This document shows positions 55,841 to 64,000 of a stretch of 64,000 nt of DNA, in pieces (the first letter of the stretch is position 1; every line of letters starts with the position of its first letter). This stretch comes from a bacterium (GTDB lineage: Bacteria; Sysuimicrobiota; Sysuimicrobiia; Sysuimicrobiales; Segetimicrobiaceae). A program made the position numbers and the translations under genes. The notes under the pieces were generated by a model that made no database searches, was not told the origin of the DNA, and saw nothing but the letters and a program-made list of their open reading frames with translations. Location of the stretch: contig DASSJF010000082.1 of assembly GCA_035691305.1 (NCBI GenBank), positions 124,001-188,000 of the forward strand. Reading direction: 5' to 3'.

Positions 55841-57148
55841 ATGAAACGGTCCTGGGTGCGCCTCGCGGTCGCGCTGCTCGTCGCGGTCGCGCTGCTCGTC
55901 GCGGCCGCGCCGTGGGCCCGCGCGGCGCCGGAATGGGTGCTGCCGCAGCGCCCCGTGACGGTGACGTACTGGGACGCGGTCGACGGGCCCCGGAACGCCT
56001 TGATGATGAACACCGTGATCCCGGCGTACATGCGCCTGCACAGCGAACTGGCGAAGACCTTCACGATCAAGTACGAAGCCGTCCCGGATGTGGAAGGCAG
56101 GATCCTCGCCGCGCTCGGCGACGGCACCGCCCCGGACATGTTCGTCGCGCCGGATTGGTACCTGCCCAATCTCTACGAAGCCCATGTGCTGGATCCGCTG
56201 CCGCCCGCGGCGTGGGACCAGCACAGCGTCATCGCGGTCGAAGGCACCTACGTGCCGCGCACGCTGGACGCCCAGATCGACGCCGCCAGACTGTACGCGA
56301 TCCCGGCCCGCGAGCATGCGCTCAGCCTGTTCATCAACAACCGGATGTTCCGCGCGGCGCACCTCGACCCGGTCAAGGACGCCCCGAAGACATGGATCGA
56401 CGTGGCCAAGCTGAACACCCTGCTGACCAAGGCGCAGGGCGGCTCGGTCGTCCAGAAGGGCTTCGAGATGCGCTACGCCGCCGAAGGCGCCCGCTGGCCG
56501 TCGCTGCTGTTTCAGCTGCTGCTGTATCAGGCGGGCGGCGAGATCACACGCGCGGGGATCCCGGTCTTCAACAGCGGCGCGGGGCTGCGCGCGTTGACCG
56601 TATGGCGCACGCTGATCGTTGACCCGAAGGTCACGCACAACACGGCCGCGTCGCCGTACCAGGATTTCGCGGCGGAGCAGGACGCGATGATGATCGGCGA
56701 TCCGACGGCCGGGGCGGCCGTGGAGGCGATCAACCCCCAGATGACCGGCAACTACACCGCCGCGCCGCTGCCGCAGATGACGCCGGAGACGCCGATCACG
56801 ATCGTCTACTCGGACAACTGGGCGGTGAACGCCAAGGCGCCCGCGGACGAGCGGACCGTGGCGTGGGACTTCATCCACTTCGCGGCGACGCAGCCGCGGC
56901 TGTTCTGGACCGCGGCGGGACACCTGCAGCCGGTGAAATGGTACGATCCGCTGGCCGGTCGGCAGCCGCCCTTCCTCGGCGTCTTCGTGCACGAGCTCGC
57001 GGCCGGGCGCCCGGTCGCGCGGTCGACGCACTACACGGAGCTGCGGGCCGCGCTCGCCAAGATGATCGACCGCATCTTTCTGAACGGCGCCGATCCGAAG
57101 CGGGCGCTGGATCAGGCCGCGGGCGAGTACGCCGCGGCGTACCGGTAG
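55841..57148 (+). CDS. Carbohydrate-type ABC transporter binding protein, copy 1
   Basis: A 435-residue type II binding protein of the UgpB/MalE group. The signal peptide (about 1-28) ends ARAAPEW and has no lipobox cysteine. Mature landmarks are PVTVTYWDAVDGP, LFINNRMFRAAHLDPVKDAPKTW and SPYQDFAAEQDAMMIGD. It resembles copy 2 at 60094-61401 along its whole length. No permease gene follows directly, so it probably feeds the permeases at 62419-64000. The ligand is unknown. Confidence 0.9.
   Translation: MKRSWVRLAVALLVAVALLVAAAPWARAAPEWVLPQRPVTVTYWDAVDGPRNALMMNTVIPAYMRLHSELAKTFTIKYEAVPDVEGRILAALGDGTAPDMFVAPDWYLPNLYEAHVLDPLPPAAWDQHSVIAVEGTYVPRTLDAQIDAARLYAIPAREHALSLFINNRMFRAAHLDPVKDAPKTWIDVAKLNTLLTKAQGGSVVQKGFEMRYAAEGARWPSLLFQLLLYQAGGEITRAGIPVFNSGAGLRALTVWRTLIVDPKVTHNTAASPYQDFAAEQDAMMIGDPTAGAAVEAINPQMTGNYTAAPLPQMTPETPITIVYSDNWAVNAKAPADERTVAWDFIHFAATQPRLFWTAAGHLQPVKWYDPLAGRQPPFLGVFVHELAAGRPVARSTHYTELRAALAKMIDRIFLNGADPKRALDQAAGEYAAAYR
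55865..55900 (+). repeat. 18-bp tandem repeat in the signal-peptide coding region
   Basis: GCGGTCGCGCTGCTCGTC occurs twice in perfect tandem (55865-55882, 55883-55900) and encodes repeated AVALLV in the hydrophobic core of the signal peptide. Confidence 0.9.
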
Positions 57149-57168
57149 AACGGGGGCACGGCGCCGGC

Positions 57169-58803
57169 ATGCTGACGGTCAAAGAGGCGCTGCGGCTCGA
57201 GGCGCTGCAGGACGTGAAGGTGGTGGCCGGCGGCGCCGGGCTCGACCGGCAGATCCGCTGGTGCCACATCATCGACAACCCCGAGATCGTGCGGTGGATC
57301 CAGGGCGGGGAGCTGCTGCTGACCACAGGGTACGGGTGGCCCGAGATCGAGCAGACGAGCCGCCGGACGATCCGCGCGCTGAACGCCAAGCGGCTGGCGG
57401 CGATTCTCTTCGATCCCGGACCGTTCCTCGGCGAGATCCCCGCGAGCGTCGTGGACGAGGCCGGCCGGCTCGAGCTGCCCGTGCTGGTCGCGCCGCGGAA
57501 GCTGCGGTTCGCCGACGTGACGGAAGCGGTCGGCCGCGAGCTGGTCCGCCGGCAGTACGAGATGATCGAGCGCGCCGACCGGTATCACCGGCAGATCACG
57601 GCCGCGGCCGTGGAGGCGAAAGACCTGAACGACATCGCCCGCACTGTCTGTGAGCTGACGCGCCGATCCGTCGCCATCGAGGACGCCGAGTCCCGGCCCC
57701 TCGCCCGGGCGGACCGCCTGCCGGCGGACTCGCCCGCCGCGGTGAAATCGCCGCGGGCCGACGTTCCCGCCGAGGCGCGCGCGGTATACGAACGGCTGCG
57801 GCACGCCGACGGGGCGGTGCGCCTCGACGGCGGGGCGGCGTGCGCGATCCGGGCCGGGACCGAGCTCCTCGGGTACTTGAGAATCCTCGAAGGCGACGCG
57901 CCGCTCGGCGACCTCGAGCTCCGCGTGGCGGAGCACGGTTCGATGGTCGCGGCGCTGCACATCCTGCGCCAGCGCTCGCAGGCCGCCGTGGAGGCGCGCA
58001 TCGGTCACACCGTCGTCGATGCGCTGATCCGCGGAGACGTGCCGGAAGAGGACCTGATCGAACGGTCGAGGCTCCTCGGTTTCGACCCGGACGGCGATTA
58101 TGTGGTCATGATGGTGTCGCTCGTGAACCGGGCCGCGCGCGGCCGCAAATGGCCGCTGACCAGCGGCGACGAGTACTACCGCCGCGAGCGCGCCGCCCAG
58201 ATCGTCCGCCGGCTGCTGGGCCAGAAGCGGCTGCCGACGCTCGTCACCTACTCGCTCAACCGCGTCGTGTGTCTCCTGCCGGTCGGCCGCATGCCGGACG
58301 AGCCTGAGCGGCTGCGCCGGTTCGGCCGCGTGGTGCATGAGTCGCTGGCGGAGGCGGGCGGGGTGCCGCCGGCGCTGGTGACCTTCGGGACGGCGCACGC
58401 GGGGCTGTCCGGCGTTTCCAAAGGGTACTGGGAGGCCGACCGCGCGCTCGCTCTGGCCAAGGACGCCGACGGCGTGCTGTTCTTCGAGGACCTGACGCTC
58501 GCGCATCTCCTCGCCCAGATTTCCGACACGGCCTCCTTGCAGGCGATGTACGCCAGGACACTCGGGCCGGCGCTCGCGGGCCCGATGGGCCGTGTGCTGC
58601 GCGAGACGCTGTGGGCGCTCGTCGACGCCGGTTTCAACAAGGAGGCGGCGGCGTCGGCGCTCGGGATCCACCGCAACACGATGCGCGGTCGCCTGGAGCG
58701 AGTCCAGACGCTGCTCTGCCGGTCTTTGGGCGACCCGACGGTGCGCCGGGACCTCGCGGTGATCAAGGAAATCGAACACCTGCTGGCCTCAGAGCCTCGC
58801 TGA
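57169..58803 (+). CDS. PucR-family transcriptional regulator
   Basis: A 544-residue regulator: N-terminal PucR domain (MLTVKEALRLEALQDVKVVAGGAGLD, with the IQGGELLLTTGY motif), a GAF-like central region (about 140-270), and a C-terminal helix-turn-helix of the PucR type (FNKEAAASALGIHRNTMRGRLERVQ). Such proteins control purine, amino-acid or sugar-acid catabolism in response to the pathway substrate. It lies between two copies of the binding protein and probably regulates the surrounding transport genes. The start is ATG 57169, 20 bases after the previous stop. Confidence 0.9.
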   Translation: MLTVKEALRLEALQDVKVVAGGAGLDRQIRWCHIIDNPEIVRWIQGGELLLTTGYGWPEIEQTSRRTIRALNAKRLAAILFDPGPFLGEIPASVVDEAGRLELPVLVAPRKLRFADVTEAVGRELVRRQYEMIERADRYHRQITAAAVEAKDLNDIARTVCELTRRSVAIEDAESRPLARADRLPADSPAAVKSPRADVPAEARAVYERLRHADGAVRLDGGAACAIRAGTELLGYLRILEGDAPLGDLELRVAEHGSMVAALHILRQRSQAAVEARIGHTVVDALIRGDVPEEDLIERSRLLGFDPDGDYVVMMVSLVNRAARGRKWPLTSGDEYYRRERAAQIVRRLLGQKRLPTLVTYSLNRVVCLLPVGRMPDEPERLRRFGRVVHESLAEAGGVPPALVTFGTAHAGLSGVSKGYWEADRALALAKDADGVLFFEDLTLAHLLAQISDTASLQAMYARTLGPALAGPMGRVLRETLWALVDAGFNKEAAASALGIHRNTMRGRLERVQTLLCRSLGDPTVRRDLAVIKEIEHLLASEPR

Positions 58804-58830
58804 CCCCGTCCACGCCCGCTTTCTGCCGTC

Positions 58831-58847
58831 CTGTGCGCGGCGCACAG
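58831..58847. promoter_or_regulatory. 17-bp palindrome, candidate operator
   Basis: CTGTGCGCGGCGCACAG is a perfect 8-bp inverted repeat around one base. It lies upstream of the beta-propeller gene and just after the PucR gene. A possible -35 (TTGAAT, 58879-58884) lies about 30 bases downstream with a poor -10 (CATGCT, 58902-58907). It could be the binding site of the adjacent regulator. Confidence 0.45.
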
Positions 58848-58936
58848 ATCGGAGCGTACAGGTAGTGCACCGCACCCCTTGAATCTACGGCCGTGCCCGC
58901 GCATGCTGAGACAATAATCCCTCCGCGGTCGGTGAG

Positions 58937-60076
58937 ATGTTGCCAAGCGCCCGGCAGGTCGCAGCGAGGTTCGAGCCGGTAGGGCATCTCGCGCTCCCGG
59001 GCGGAGGGCAGATCACGGTCGACGGCGACTACGCGTATGTCGGCCACATGGCGCCGCCGTACGGTACGTCGATTCTCGACGTCGCCGATCCCGCGCATCC
59101 TCGGCTCGTCGCCCAGTTGAACGTCCCCGGCGACATTCACTCGCACAAAGTACGGGTCGCCGGCGACGTGATGGTCGTGAACTACGAGCGCTACCCTGAA
59201 AACGACCGCTCGGTCAGGCCCGAGGTCGGGTTCAAGGTTTTCGATATCGCGGACCGGAGCCGGCCGCGCGAGATCGCGTTCTTCCGGACGGCGGGCCGCG
59301 GCGTTCACCGGTTCGACCTCCAGGGGCGCCACGCGTTTCTTTCAACCGAATGGCCGGGGTTCCGCTCCAATATCCTGCTGATCGTCGATCTCGCCGATCC
59401 GGCGCGCCCGCAGGTCGCCGGCCGGTGGTCGTTTGCCGGCCAGGAGGAGGCGGCGGCGCCGCAACCGCTGCCGATCGACCACTGGGTGCATCTCGCGCTG
59501 GCCCGCGGCGACCGCGCGTACGTGGCGTGCGGCCACGCCGGGGTGATGATCGTCGACATCTCCGATCTCGGCCGGCCGCGCACCGTGGGCGCCGTTGCGT
59601 GGGACCCGCCGTACACCAATCCGACGCACACGTTTCTGCCGGTGCCGCACCGCATCGGCAGCCGCCGGTTTGCCGTCGTGACCGACGAGGACGTGACCGA
59701 CGATGTGCTCGAGGATCCGCCGGCGTTCATGTGGGTGCTCGACATCACCGAGGAGACGCGCCCCGTGCCGGTCGCGACGTACCAGGCGGCGCCGGACGGG
59801 CTCGTGGTGCCGGGGCAGCGCTTCGGCGCGCACCAGCCGTGGGAGGACATCCGAGAGGACAATGTCGTGTTCCTCGCCTGGTTCAGCGGCGGGGTCCGCG
59901 CGGTGGACATCTCCAACCCGTACCGCCCGCGCGAGCTCGCGGCCTACGTCCCGCCTCCCGGACGCGGCCGCCCGGCGGCGCAGACCAACGACATCTTCGT
60001 CGATCGCCGGGGATTCGTGTACGCGATCGACCGCTACGAGGGTTTGAGCGTGCTGGAGCTCCGACGCAACGACTGA
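58937..60076 (+). CDS. LVIVD-repeat beta-propeller protein
   Basis: A 379-residue protein with repeated blades of the LVIVD type, seen as TSILDVADPAHPRLVAQL, FKVFDIADRSRPREIAF, ILLIVDLADPARPQVAG, VMIVDISDLGRPRTVGA and VRAVDISNPYRPRELAAY. It should fold as a beta-propeller binding a partner or ligand. There is no signal peptide. The ATG at 58937 is used; no strong ribosome site is visible. The gene is followed by copy 2 of the binding protein 17 bases later. Confidence 0.86.
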   Translation: MLPSARQVAARFEPVGHLALPGGGQITVDGDYAYVGHMAPPYGTSILDVADPAHPRLVAQLNVPGDIHSHKVRVAGDVMVVNYERYPENDRSVRPEVGFKVFDIADRSRPREIAFFRTAGRGVHRFDLQGRHAFLSTEWPGFRSNILLIVDLADPARPQVAGRWSFAGQEEAAAPQPLPIDHWVHLALARGDRAYVACGHAGVMIVDISDLGRPRTVGAVAWDPPYTNPTHTFLPVPHRIGSRRFAVVTDEDVTDDVLEDPPAFMWVLDITEETRPVPVATYQAAPDGLVVPGQRFGAHQPWEDIREDNVVFLAWFSGGVRAVDISNPYRPRELAAYVPPPGRGRPAAQTNDIFVDRRGFVYAIDRYEGLSVLELRRND

Positions 60077-60093
60077 TGAGGAGGGGGAGACCG

Positions 60094-61401
60094 ATGATGC
60101 GTCGCGCCCGTCTTGCAATCGCAGTGAGCGCGGTCCTGGCGGTCTGTTTAGGAGCGGGGTTCCGCGGGGCCGGTGTGCCCGCGGCCACCGCCGCGGCCGG
60201 CTGGGTGCTGCCGACCGGACCGGTGACGATCACCGAGTGGGACGGCGGCGACGGCACGAAGTCGCATCTGCTGCTGGAACTGATCGCGAACTACGAGAAG
60301 ATGCACCCGAACGTCAAAATTCAGTTCGAGACGGACGTGAAATCGCTGACGGTCGCGGCGGCCGTTGCCGCCGGCACGGCGGCTGTGATTTTCGAAGCGC
60401 CTGACTCTGTGCTGCCCAAGTATATCAAGGCGGGGGCGCTCGAGCCGCTGCCCCCGGCCGCCTGGGGGAAGCCGACGGTGGACGGCGTGCTCACGCTCTA
60501 CCTGCCGCACGTCCTGGACGGCTTCATGGCCGGCCACACCCTGTACGCGGTGCCGGATCAAATGAACGCCCACAGTCTGTGGATCAACAACCGGCTGTTC
60601 CGAGCGGCCGGTCTCGACCCGGTGAAAGACGCGCCCAAGACGTGGGCTGACGTCGCGCGGCTCGACAAGGTCCTCACGAAAAAGCAGGGCGACCGGATCA
60701 CGCAGAAGGGCTTTGAGTTTCGCTACGTCTGCGACGACGGGCACTGGGAAGCGCAGCTCTTCCAGGCCCTGGTGTATCAGGCCGGCGGTCAGGTCCTGCA
60801 GGACGGCAAACCGGCGTTCAACGGCCCGGCGGGCCTCGAGGCGCTCAACACGTGGAAGAGTCTCGTCGTGGCGCCCCAGGTTACCCAAAACACCTGCTCG
60901 TCCCCGTATCAGGACTTCGCGGTAGAGCAGGACGCAATGACGTTTGCCGGGCCGAACGGCGGGCCGGTGTTCGAACAGGTCAACCCGAAGATGAAGGGCA
61001 ACATGACCGTCGTCCCGCTGCCGCAGCTCAACCCAGCCCGCCCGGTGACGCTGCTCTACTCCTTCAACTGGACAGTGAACGCGCGCGCGTCGGCGGCGCA
61101 GAAGCGCGTGGCGTGGGACATCATCCACTACTTCAGCACTCAGCCCACGCTGTGGTGGACGCGGATCGGCTTCCTGCAGGGCGCGGAAGGCTGGTACAAG
61201 ACTCCCGAGGCCCAGAAGACTCCGTTCCTGAACGTGTTCAACCACGATCTCTCGCTCGGGCGGCCGGTCGCGAGGAGCACCAATTACCCTGAGCTGCAAG
61301 CCGCGCTCAAGCGCCTGGTGGAGCGCGTGATCCTGAGCGGCGCCGATTCGAAGCAGGCCCTCGATCAGGCCGCGGAAGAGTACAGTCGGGCGACGCGGTG
61401 A
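60094..61401 (+). CDS. Carbohydrate-type ABC transporter binding protein, copy 2
   Basis: A 435-residue paralogue of the protein at 55841-57148, with the same order of landmarks (PVTITEWDGGDGTKSH, LWINNRLFRAAGLDPVKDAPKTW, SPYQDFAVEQDAMTFAG, GADSKQALDQAAEEY). The signal peptide covers about 1-30 (ending TAAAGW), again with no lipobox. ATG 60094 follows GAGGAGGGGGAG; the ATG at 60076 overlapping the previous stop lacks a ribosome site. It overlaps the amidohydrolase by 4 bases. Confidence 0.9.
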   Translation: MMRRARLAIAVSAVLAVCLGAGFRGAGVPAATAAAGWVLPTGPVTITEWDGGDGTKSHLLLELIANYEKMHPNVKIQFETDVKSLTVAAAVAAGTAAVIFEAPDSVLPKYIKAGALEPLPPAAWGKPTVDGVLTLYLPHVLDGFMAGHTLYAVPDQMNAHSLWINNRLFRAAGLDPVKDAPKTWADVARLDKVLTKKQGDRITQKGFEFRYVCDDGHWEAQLFQALVYQAGGQVLQDGKPAFNGPAGLEALNTWKSLVVAPQVTQNTCSSPYQDFAVEQDAMTFAGPNGGPVFEQVNPKMKGNMTVVPLPQLNPARPVTLLYSFNWTVNARASAAQKRVAWDIIHYFSTQPTLWWTRIGFLQGAEGWYKTPEAQKTPFLNVFNHDLSLGRPVARSTNYPELQAALKRLVERVILSGADSKQALDQAAEEYSRATR

Positions 61402-62414
61402 GTGCGCCCGAAACGATCGACGTCCACTTTCACGTCGTCCCGTCGGAGTTCTATGACGAGGTCCGGCGGGGCACGTTCCGCCGCTGGGTGGAGATGGAGC
61501 GCCGCGGCGGGGAGGAGCACATGGTGTACCATCCGCCGGCGGGCGTGGTACTCGAACCCGGCGGAGCGGTCGAGGCGGAGTGCACGGATCCGGGCCTCAT
61601 GCTCCGGGGCCTGGACCGGCGCGGCCTGGATGCCGCCGCGGTCGGGCCGTCGCCGGGGCAATTCTACTACTGGGCCGACGCGGAAACCGCCGAGCGGATC
61701 GCCCAGGTCACCAACGACGGCATCGCGGGACTGGCGCGCTCGCACCCGGACCGGATGATCCCGATGGGCTCGCTGCCGATGCAGGACGGCGAGCGGGCGG
61801 TGCGCGAGCTGGAACGCGCCGTGACCCGTCTCGGCCTGCGCGCGTTCGAGATCTGCACGCACATCAACGGACGGGATCTCGACGATCCGGCGTTCGAGCA
61901 GGTTTTCGCCGCCGCGGCGCGCCACAATGTCCCGATCTTCCTGCATCCGCAGAACTGGGGCGAGATGCGGCGCATCAAGGACTACCACCTCTGGAACCTG
62001 GTCGGCTTTCCCTTCGAGACGGGACTGGCCGCGGCGCGGCTCGTCGCGGGCGGGGTGTTCGAGCGCAACCCCGGCCTCAAGGTCGTGCTGGCGCACGGCG
62101 GCGGGTACTTCCCGTACCAGATCGGCCGCCTCGACCACGGGTACAAGGTGCGCGCCGAACTCCACGACCGGCTGCCGAAGCCGCCGAGCGCGTACCTCGG
62201 CGGTATCTACTGCGACACCCTCACGCACAACACAACGTCGCTACGGTTCCTCGTCGAGCGGCTCGGCGACGACCACGTGGTGATCGGTACGGACTACCCC
62301 TTCGACATGGGGGACGAGACGCCGGTCGAGACCGTGCGCGCGTGCCGCCTTGGAACGGGGGCGGAAGCGAACGTGCTCGGCCGCAACCTGGCGCGGCTGT
62401 TGAAGCTGACGTAA
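61398..62414 (+). CDS. Amidohydrolase-2 family decarboxylase/hydrolase (ACMSD-like)
   Basis: A 338-residue metal-dependent TIM-barrel enzyme. HxH is seen as DVHFH near residue 10, further ligands as FLHPQNW and LAHGGGYFP, and the aspartate as GTDYPFD. The closest type is the ACMSD/gamma-resorcylate decarboxylase group, acting on a carboxylate. It differs from the amidohydrolase at 5877-6905. The GTG start overlaps the binding-protein stop, so it may act on the solute carried by this ABC system. Confidence 0.87.
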   Translation: MSAPETIDVHFHVVPSEFYDEVRRGTFRRWVEMERRGGEEHMVYHPPAGVVLEPGGAVEAECTDPGLMLRGLDRRGLDAAAVGPSPGQFYYWADAETAERIAQVTNDGIAGLARSHPDRMIPMGSLPMQDGERAVRELERAVTRLGLRAFEICTHINGRDLDDPAFEQVFAAAARHNVPIFLHPQNWGEMRRIKDYHLWNLVGFPFETGLAAARLVAGGVFERNPGLKVVLAHGGGYFPYQIGRLDHGYKVRAELHDRLPKPPSAYLGGIYCDTLTHNTTSLRFLVERLGDDHVVIGTDYPFDMGDETPVETVRACRLGTGAEANVLGRNLARLLKLT

Positions 62415-62418
62415 GGAC

Positions 62419-63375
62419 GTGGGCTCGCTGGGCGCGGGAACGACCGCGGCATCTCGGGCCGGCGCAGCGTCCGGCTCCGCCCGCGGTTGGTCGCTTGCAT
62501 GGCTTCGCTCCGCGGAGGCCCGGCATCAGGCGTGGGGCTATCTGTTCCTCGCGCCGATGTTTCTGCTGCTGGTCGTTTTCAAATTCATCCCGATGATCCA
62601 GGCGCTCTATCTGAGCCTCACCAACTACGATCTGCTCAGCCCGCCGCGATTCATCGGGCTGCGCAACTACACGGATCTGCTCGGCGACCCGCTGTTTCAC
62701 CAATCGATCGCGGTCACAGTCTACTTTGTCTTCGGCACCAGCGTGTTCATCTGGTTCCTGTCGCTCGCCGCGGCGGTGATCTTCAACGCGCCGCTGCCCG
62801 GCCGGAACTTTCTGCGAACCCTCTACTTCCTGCCGGCGATCGTGCCGGTGGTCGTCTACGCGATCATCTGGCTGTTCATGTTCCATCCGTACGGCCTCGC
62901 GAACGCGGCACTCCACGGCTTGGGGTTGCCGCCGCTCGGGTGGCTCGCCGACCGCCGGGCGGCCATGCCGGCGCTCATTCTCTCGGCCTTGTGGCGTTTC
63001 GTGCCGTACTTCATGATCATCTATCTCGCCGGGCTGCAGAACATTCCGAACGAGTACTACGAAGCGGCGTCGATCGACGGGGCGGCCGGCGTCGACGCGT
63101 TCCGGTACGTGACGCTGCCGCTGCTGCGGCCGACGGTCCTGCTCGTGGTCATTCTCTCGATTATCTTCATGTCCAAGGTGTTCACGAACGTGCTCATCAT
63201 GACGGGCGGCGGACCCGGCAGCGCGACGCGGGTGCTGTCGCTGTTCATCTACCAGACCGGGTTCCAGTACTTCAAGATGGGGCTTGCCAGCGCCGCTTCG
63301 ATGTTTCTGCTCTTCGGCACCATGGTGTTCACCCTGCTGCAGCTGCGGATCTTCCGCGACGATGCCCGCGGATAG
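62419..63375 (+). CDS. ABC sugar-type transporter permease (UgpA/MalF-like)
   Basis: A 318-residue permease with six hydrophobic segments, the family sequence LIPMIQALYLSLTNYDL-like near the N terminus (KFIPMIQALYLSLTNYD), and the ATPase-coupling EAA loop EAASIDGAAGVDAFRYVTLPLLRP. The start is GTG 62419, 4 bases after the amidohydrolase stop; its first 35 residues are Ala/Gly/Ser-rich. It overlaps the second permease by 14 bases. Confidence 0.93.
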   Translation: MGSLGAGTTAASRAGAASGSARGWSLAWLRSAEARHQAWGYLFLAPMFLLLVVFKFIPMIQALYLSLTNYDLLSPPRFIGLRNYTDLLGDPLFHQSIAVTVYFVFGTSVFIWFLSLAAAVIFNAPLPGRNFLRTLYFLPAIVPVVVYAIIWLFMFHPYGLANAALHGLGLPPLGWLADRRAAMPALILSALWRFVPYFMIIYLAGLQNIPNEYYEAASIDGAAGVDAFRYVTLPLLRPTVLLVVILSIIFMSKVFTNVLIMTGGGPGSATRVLSLFIYQTGFQYFKMGLASAASMFLLFGTMVFTLLQLRIFRDDARG

Positions 63376-64000
63376 GCGCCGCGACCTGCTCACGTGGGTT
63401 GGCGTGTTCCTGGTTGCCGGCTGGGGCCTCGTGCAGCTGGCGCCGATCGTCTGGATGGTCTCGACGTCGCTGAAGCCGCTGAACCAAGTCTTCGCCCTGC
63501 CGGTGCAGTGGCTGCCGCACCCGCCCGAGTGGTCCAACTATCCGGACGCGTGGAACCAGTTTCCGTTCGCGCGCTACTTCGCCAACAGCTTCATCGTGTC
63601 GCTGTCCGTGACGGTGTTGAACGTCCTGCTGGCCGGCATGGCCGGATACAGCCTCGCGAAGTACCGGTACTTCGGTCAGCGCGCGCTGTTCATCGCGATC
63701 CTCAGCACCCTGATGCTGCCGATCGAGGTCCTGATGGTGCCGACGTTCATCATCGCGAAGGACCTCGGCTGGCTCAACTCTTATCAGGGCTTGATCGTCC
63801 CGGTGGCGGCGGACGCCTTCGGCGTCTTTCTAATGCGCCAGTACATGCTGAGCCTGCCGGACTCGCTCGTCGAAGCGGCGCGGATCGACGGCGCCGGCGA
63901 GCTCCGCACGTATTTCCGCATCGTCGTACCGCTCTGCTGGCCGGCCGTGCTGACGCTCGCTATCCTGACGTGGCGGGAAACGTGGGACGCCTTCGTCTGG
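63362..64000 (+). CDS. ABC sugar-type transporter permease (UgpE/MalG-like), partial
   Basis: Second permease of the system, 213 codons before the window ends with the frame still open. It starts at ATG 63362 (MPADRRRDLLTWVG), has the family stretch PIVWMVSTSLKP and the EAA loop EAARIDGAGELRTYFRIVVPLCWP. About 60 residues are expected beyond the window. The ATPase gene of the system is not seen. Confidence 0.92.
   Translation, partial: MPADRRRDLLTWVGVFLVAGWGLVQLAPIVWMVSTSLKPLNQVFALPVQWLPHPPEWSNYPDAWNQFPFARYFANSFIVSLSVTVLNVLLAGMAGYSLAKYRYFGQRALFIAILSTLMLPIEVLMVPTFIIAKDLGWLNSYQGLIVPVAADAFGVFLMRQYMLSLPDSLVEAARIDGAGELRTYFRIVVPLCWPAVLTLAILTWRETWDAFVW

Noticed and set aside
1-64000. CRISPR arrays, tRNA or rRNA genes, insertion sequences, phage genes
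   Set aside because: No regularly spaced repeats, no cloverleaf-like or rRNA-like stretches, and no transposase, integrase or phage structural proteins were seen on either strand.

Overview
The window is a strongly G+C-rich bacterial chromosome segment: almost every third codon position is G or C, GTG starts are common, and many neighbouring genes share 4-bp ATGA/GTGA stop-start overlaps. A complete ECF-type vitamin-transporter module, a QueT homologue, a DacF-like carboxypeptidase, DUF815 and a PucR regulator suggest a Bacillati (Terrabacteria) lineage. The clearly exported binding proteins end in AxA-type signal peptides with no lipobox cysteine, and a SPOR protein is present, which suggests a diderm member of that group (Armatimonadota or CSP1-3/Sysuimicrobiota-like). 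That placement is inference. I see no rRNA, tRNA, CRISPR array, phage or insertion sequence.

Layout. 0.2-5.9 kb: Ada DNA-repair regulator, zinc alcohol dehydrogenase, DacF-like D-Ala-D-Ala carboxypeptidase, DUF4337 and DUF4189 proteins, and an unannotated 23-residue membrane microprotein behind its own promoter. 5.9-14.6 kb: an amidohydrolase on the minus strand, then a plus-strand operon of aldehyde dehydrogenase, M20 hydrolase, EcfA1-EcfA2-EcfT-EcfS, a GatC/AtzG-like small protein and an AtzE-like amidase. 14.6-18.4 kb: queT and queF (minus), a degenerate half DEAD-box protein, a methyltransferase and a SPOR protein. 18.5-23.6 kb: threonine synthase behind a promoter-terminator element, DUF815 ATPase, AEC permease, VOC protein and two cupins. 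23.6-42.0 kb: a catabolic block with a CocE-type hydrolase, hydantoinase/oxoprolinase HyuA-HyuB, SDR, a three-subunit molybdenum hydroxylase, a branched-chain/amide ABC transporter bracketed by two DUF1989 proteins, and a two-component 2-oxoacid dehydrogenase E1. 42.1-48.3 kb: a minus-strand operon with PxpA (LamB/YcsF), a second molybdenum hydroxylase large subunit, an LLM flavin oxidoreductase, CoA-transferase A and B, and DUF4242. 48.5-53.5 kb: cysteine synthase, then minus-strand small protein, haloacid dehalogenase, an AhpD-like probable selenoprotein, a leaderless binding protein, SDR and MOSC. 53.5-64 kb: a 58-residue repeat peptide, ECF sigma factor with zinc anti-sigma, hydroxyacid dehydrogenase, and a carbohydrate-type ABC system with two paralogous binding proteins, PucR, an LVIVD beta-propeller, an amidohydrolase and two permeases (the last runs off the end).

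Together the genes describe a heterotroph that scavenges amides, ureides/hydantoins, organic acids and possibly polyol-type solutes. The most striking item is the AhpD/carboxymuconolactone-decarboxylase-like gene at 50731-51279 (minus): an in-frame TGA falls exactly on the second cysteine of the CxxC redox motif and is followed at once by a SECIS-like hairpin. Other points worth a second look are a catalytically dead stand-alone DEAD-box N-domain, two genes that appear to start at CTG codons overlapping the previous stop, overlapping opposed promoters at queF, a leaderless methyltransferase under an inverted repeat, a roughly 42-nt promoter-terminator RNA, and two unannotated small membrane or secreted proteins.
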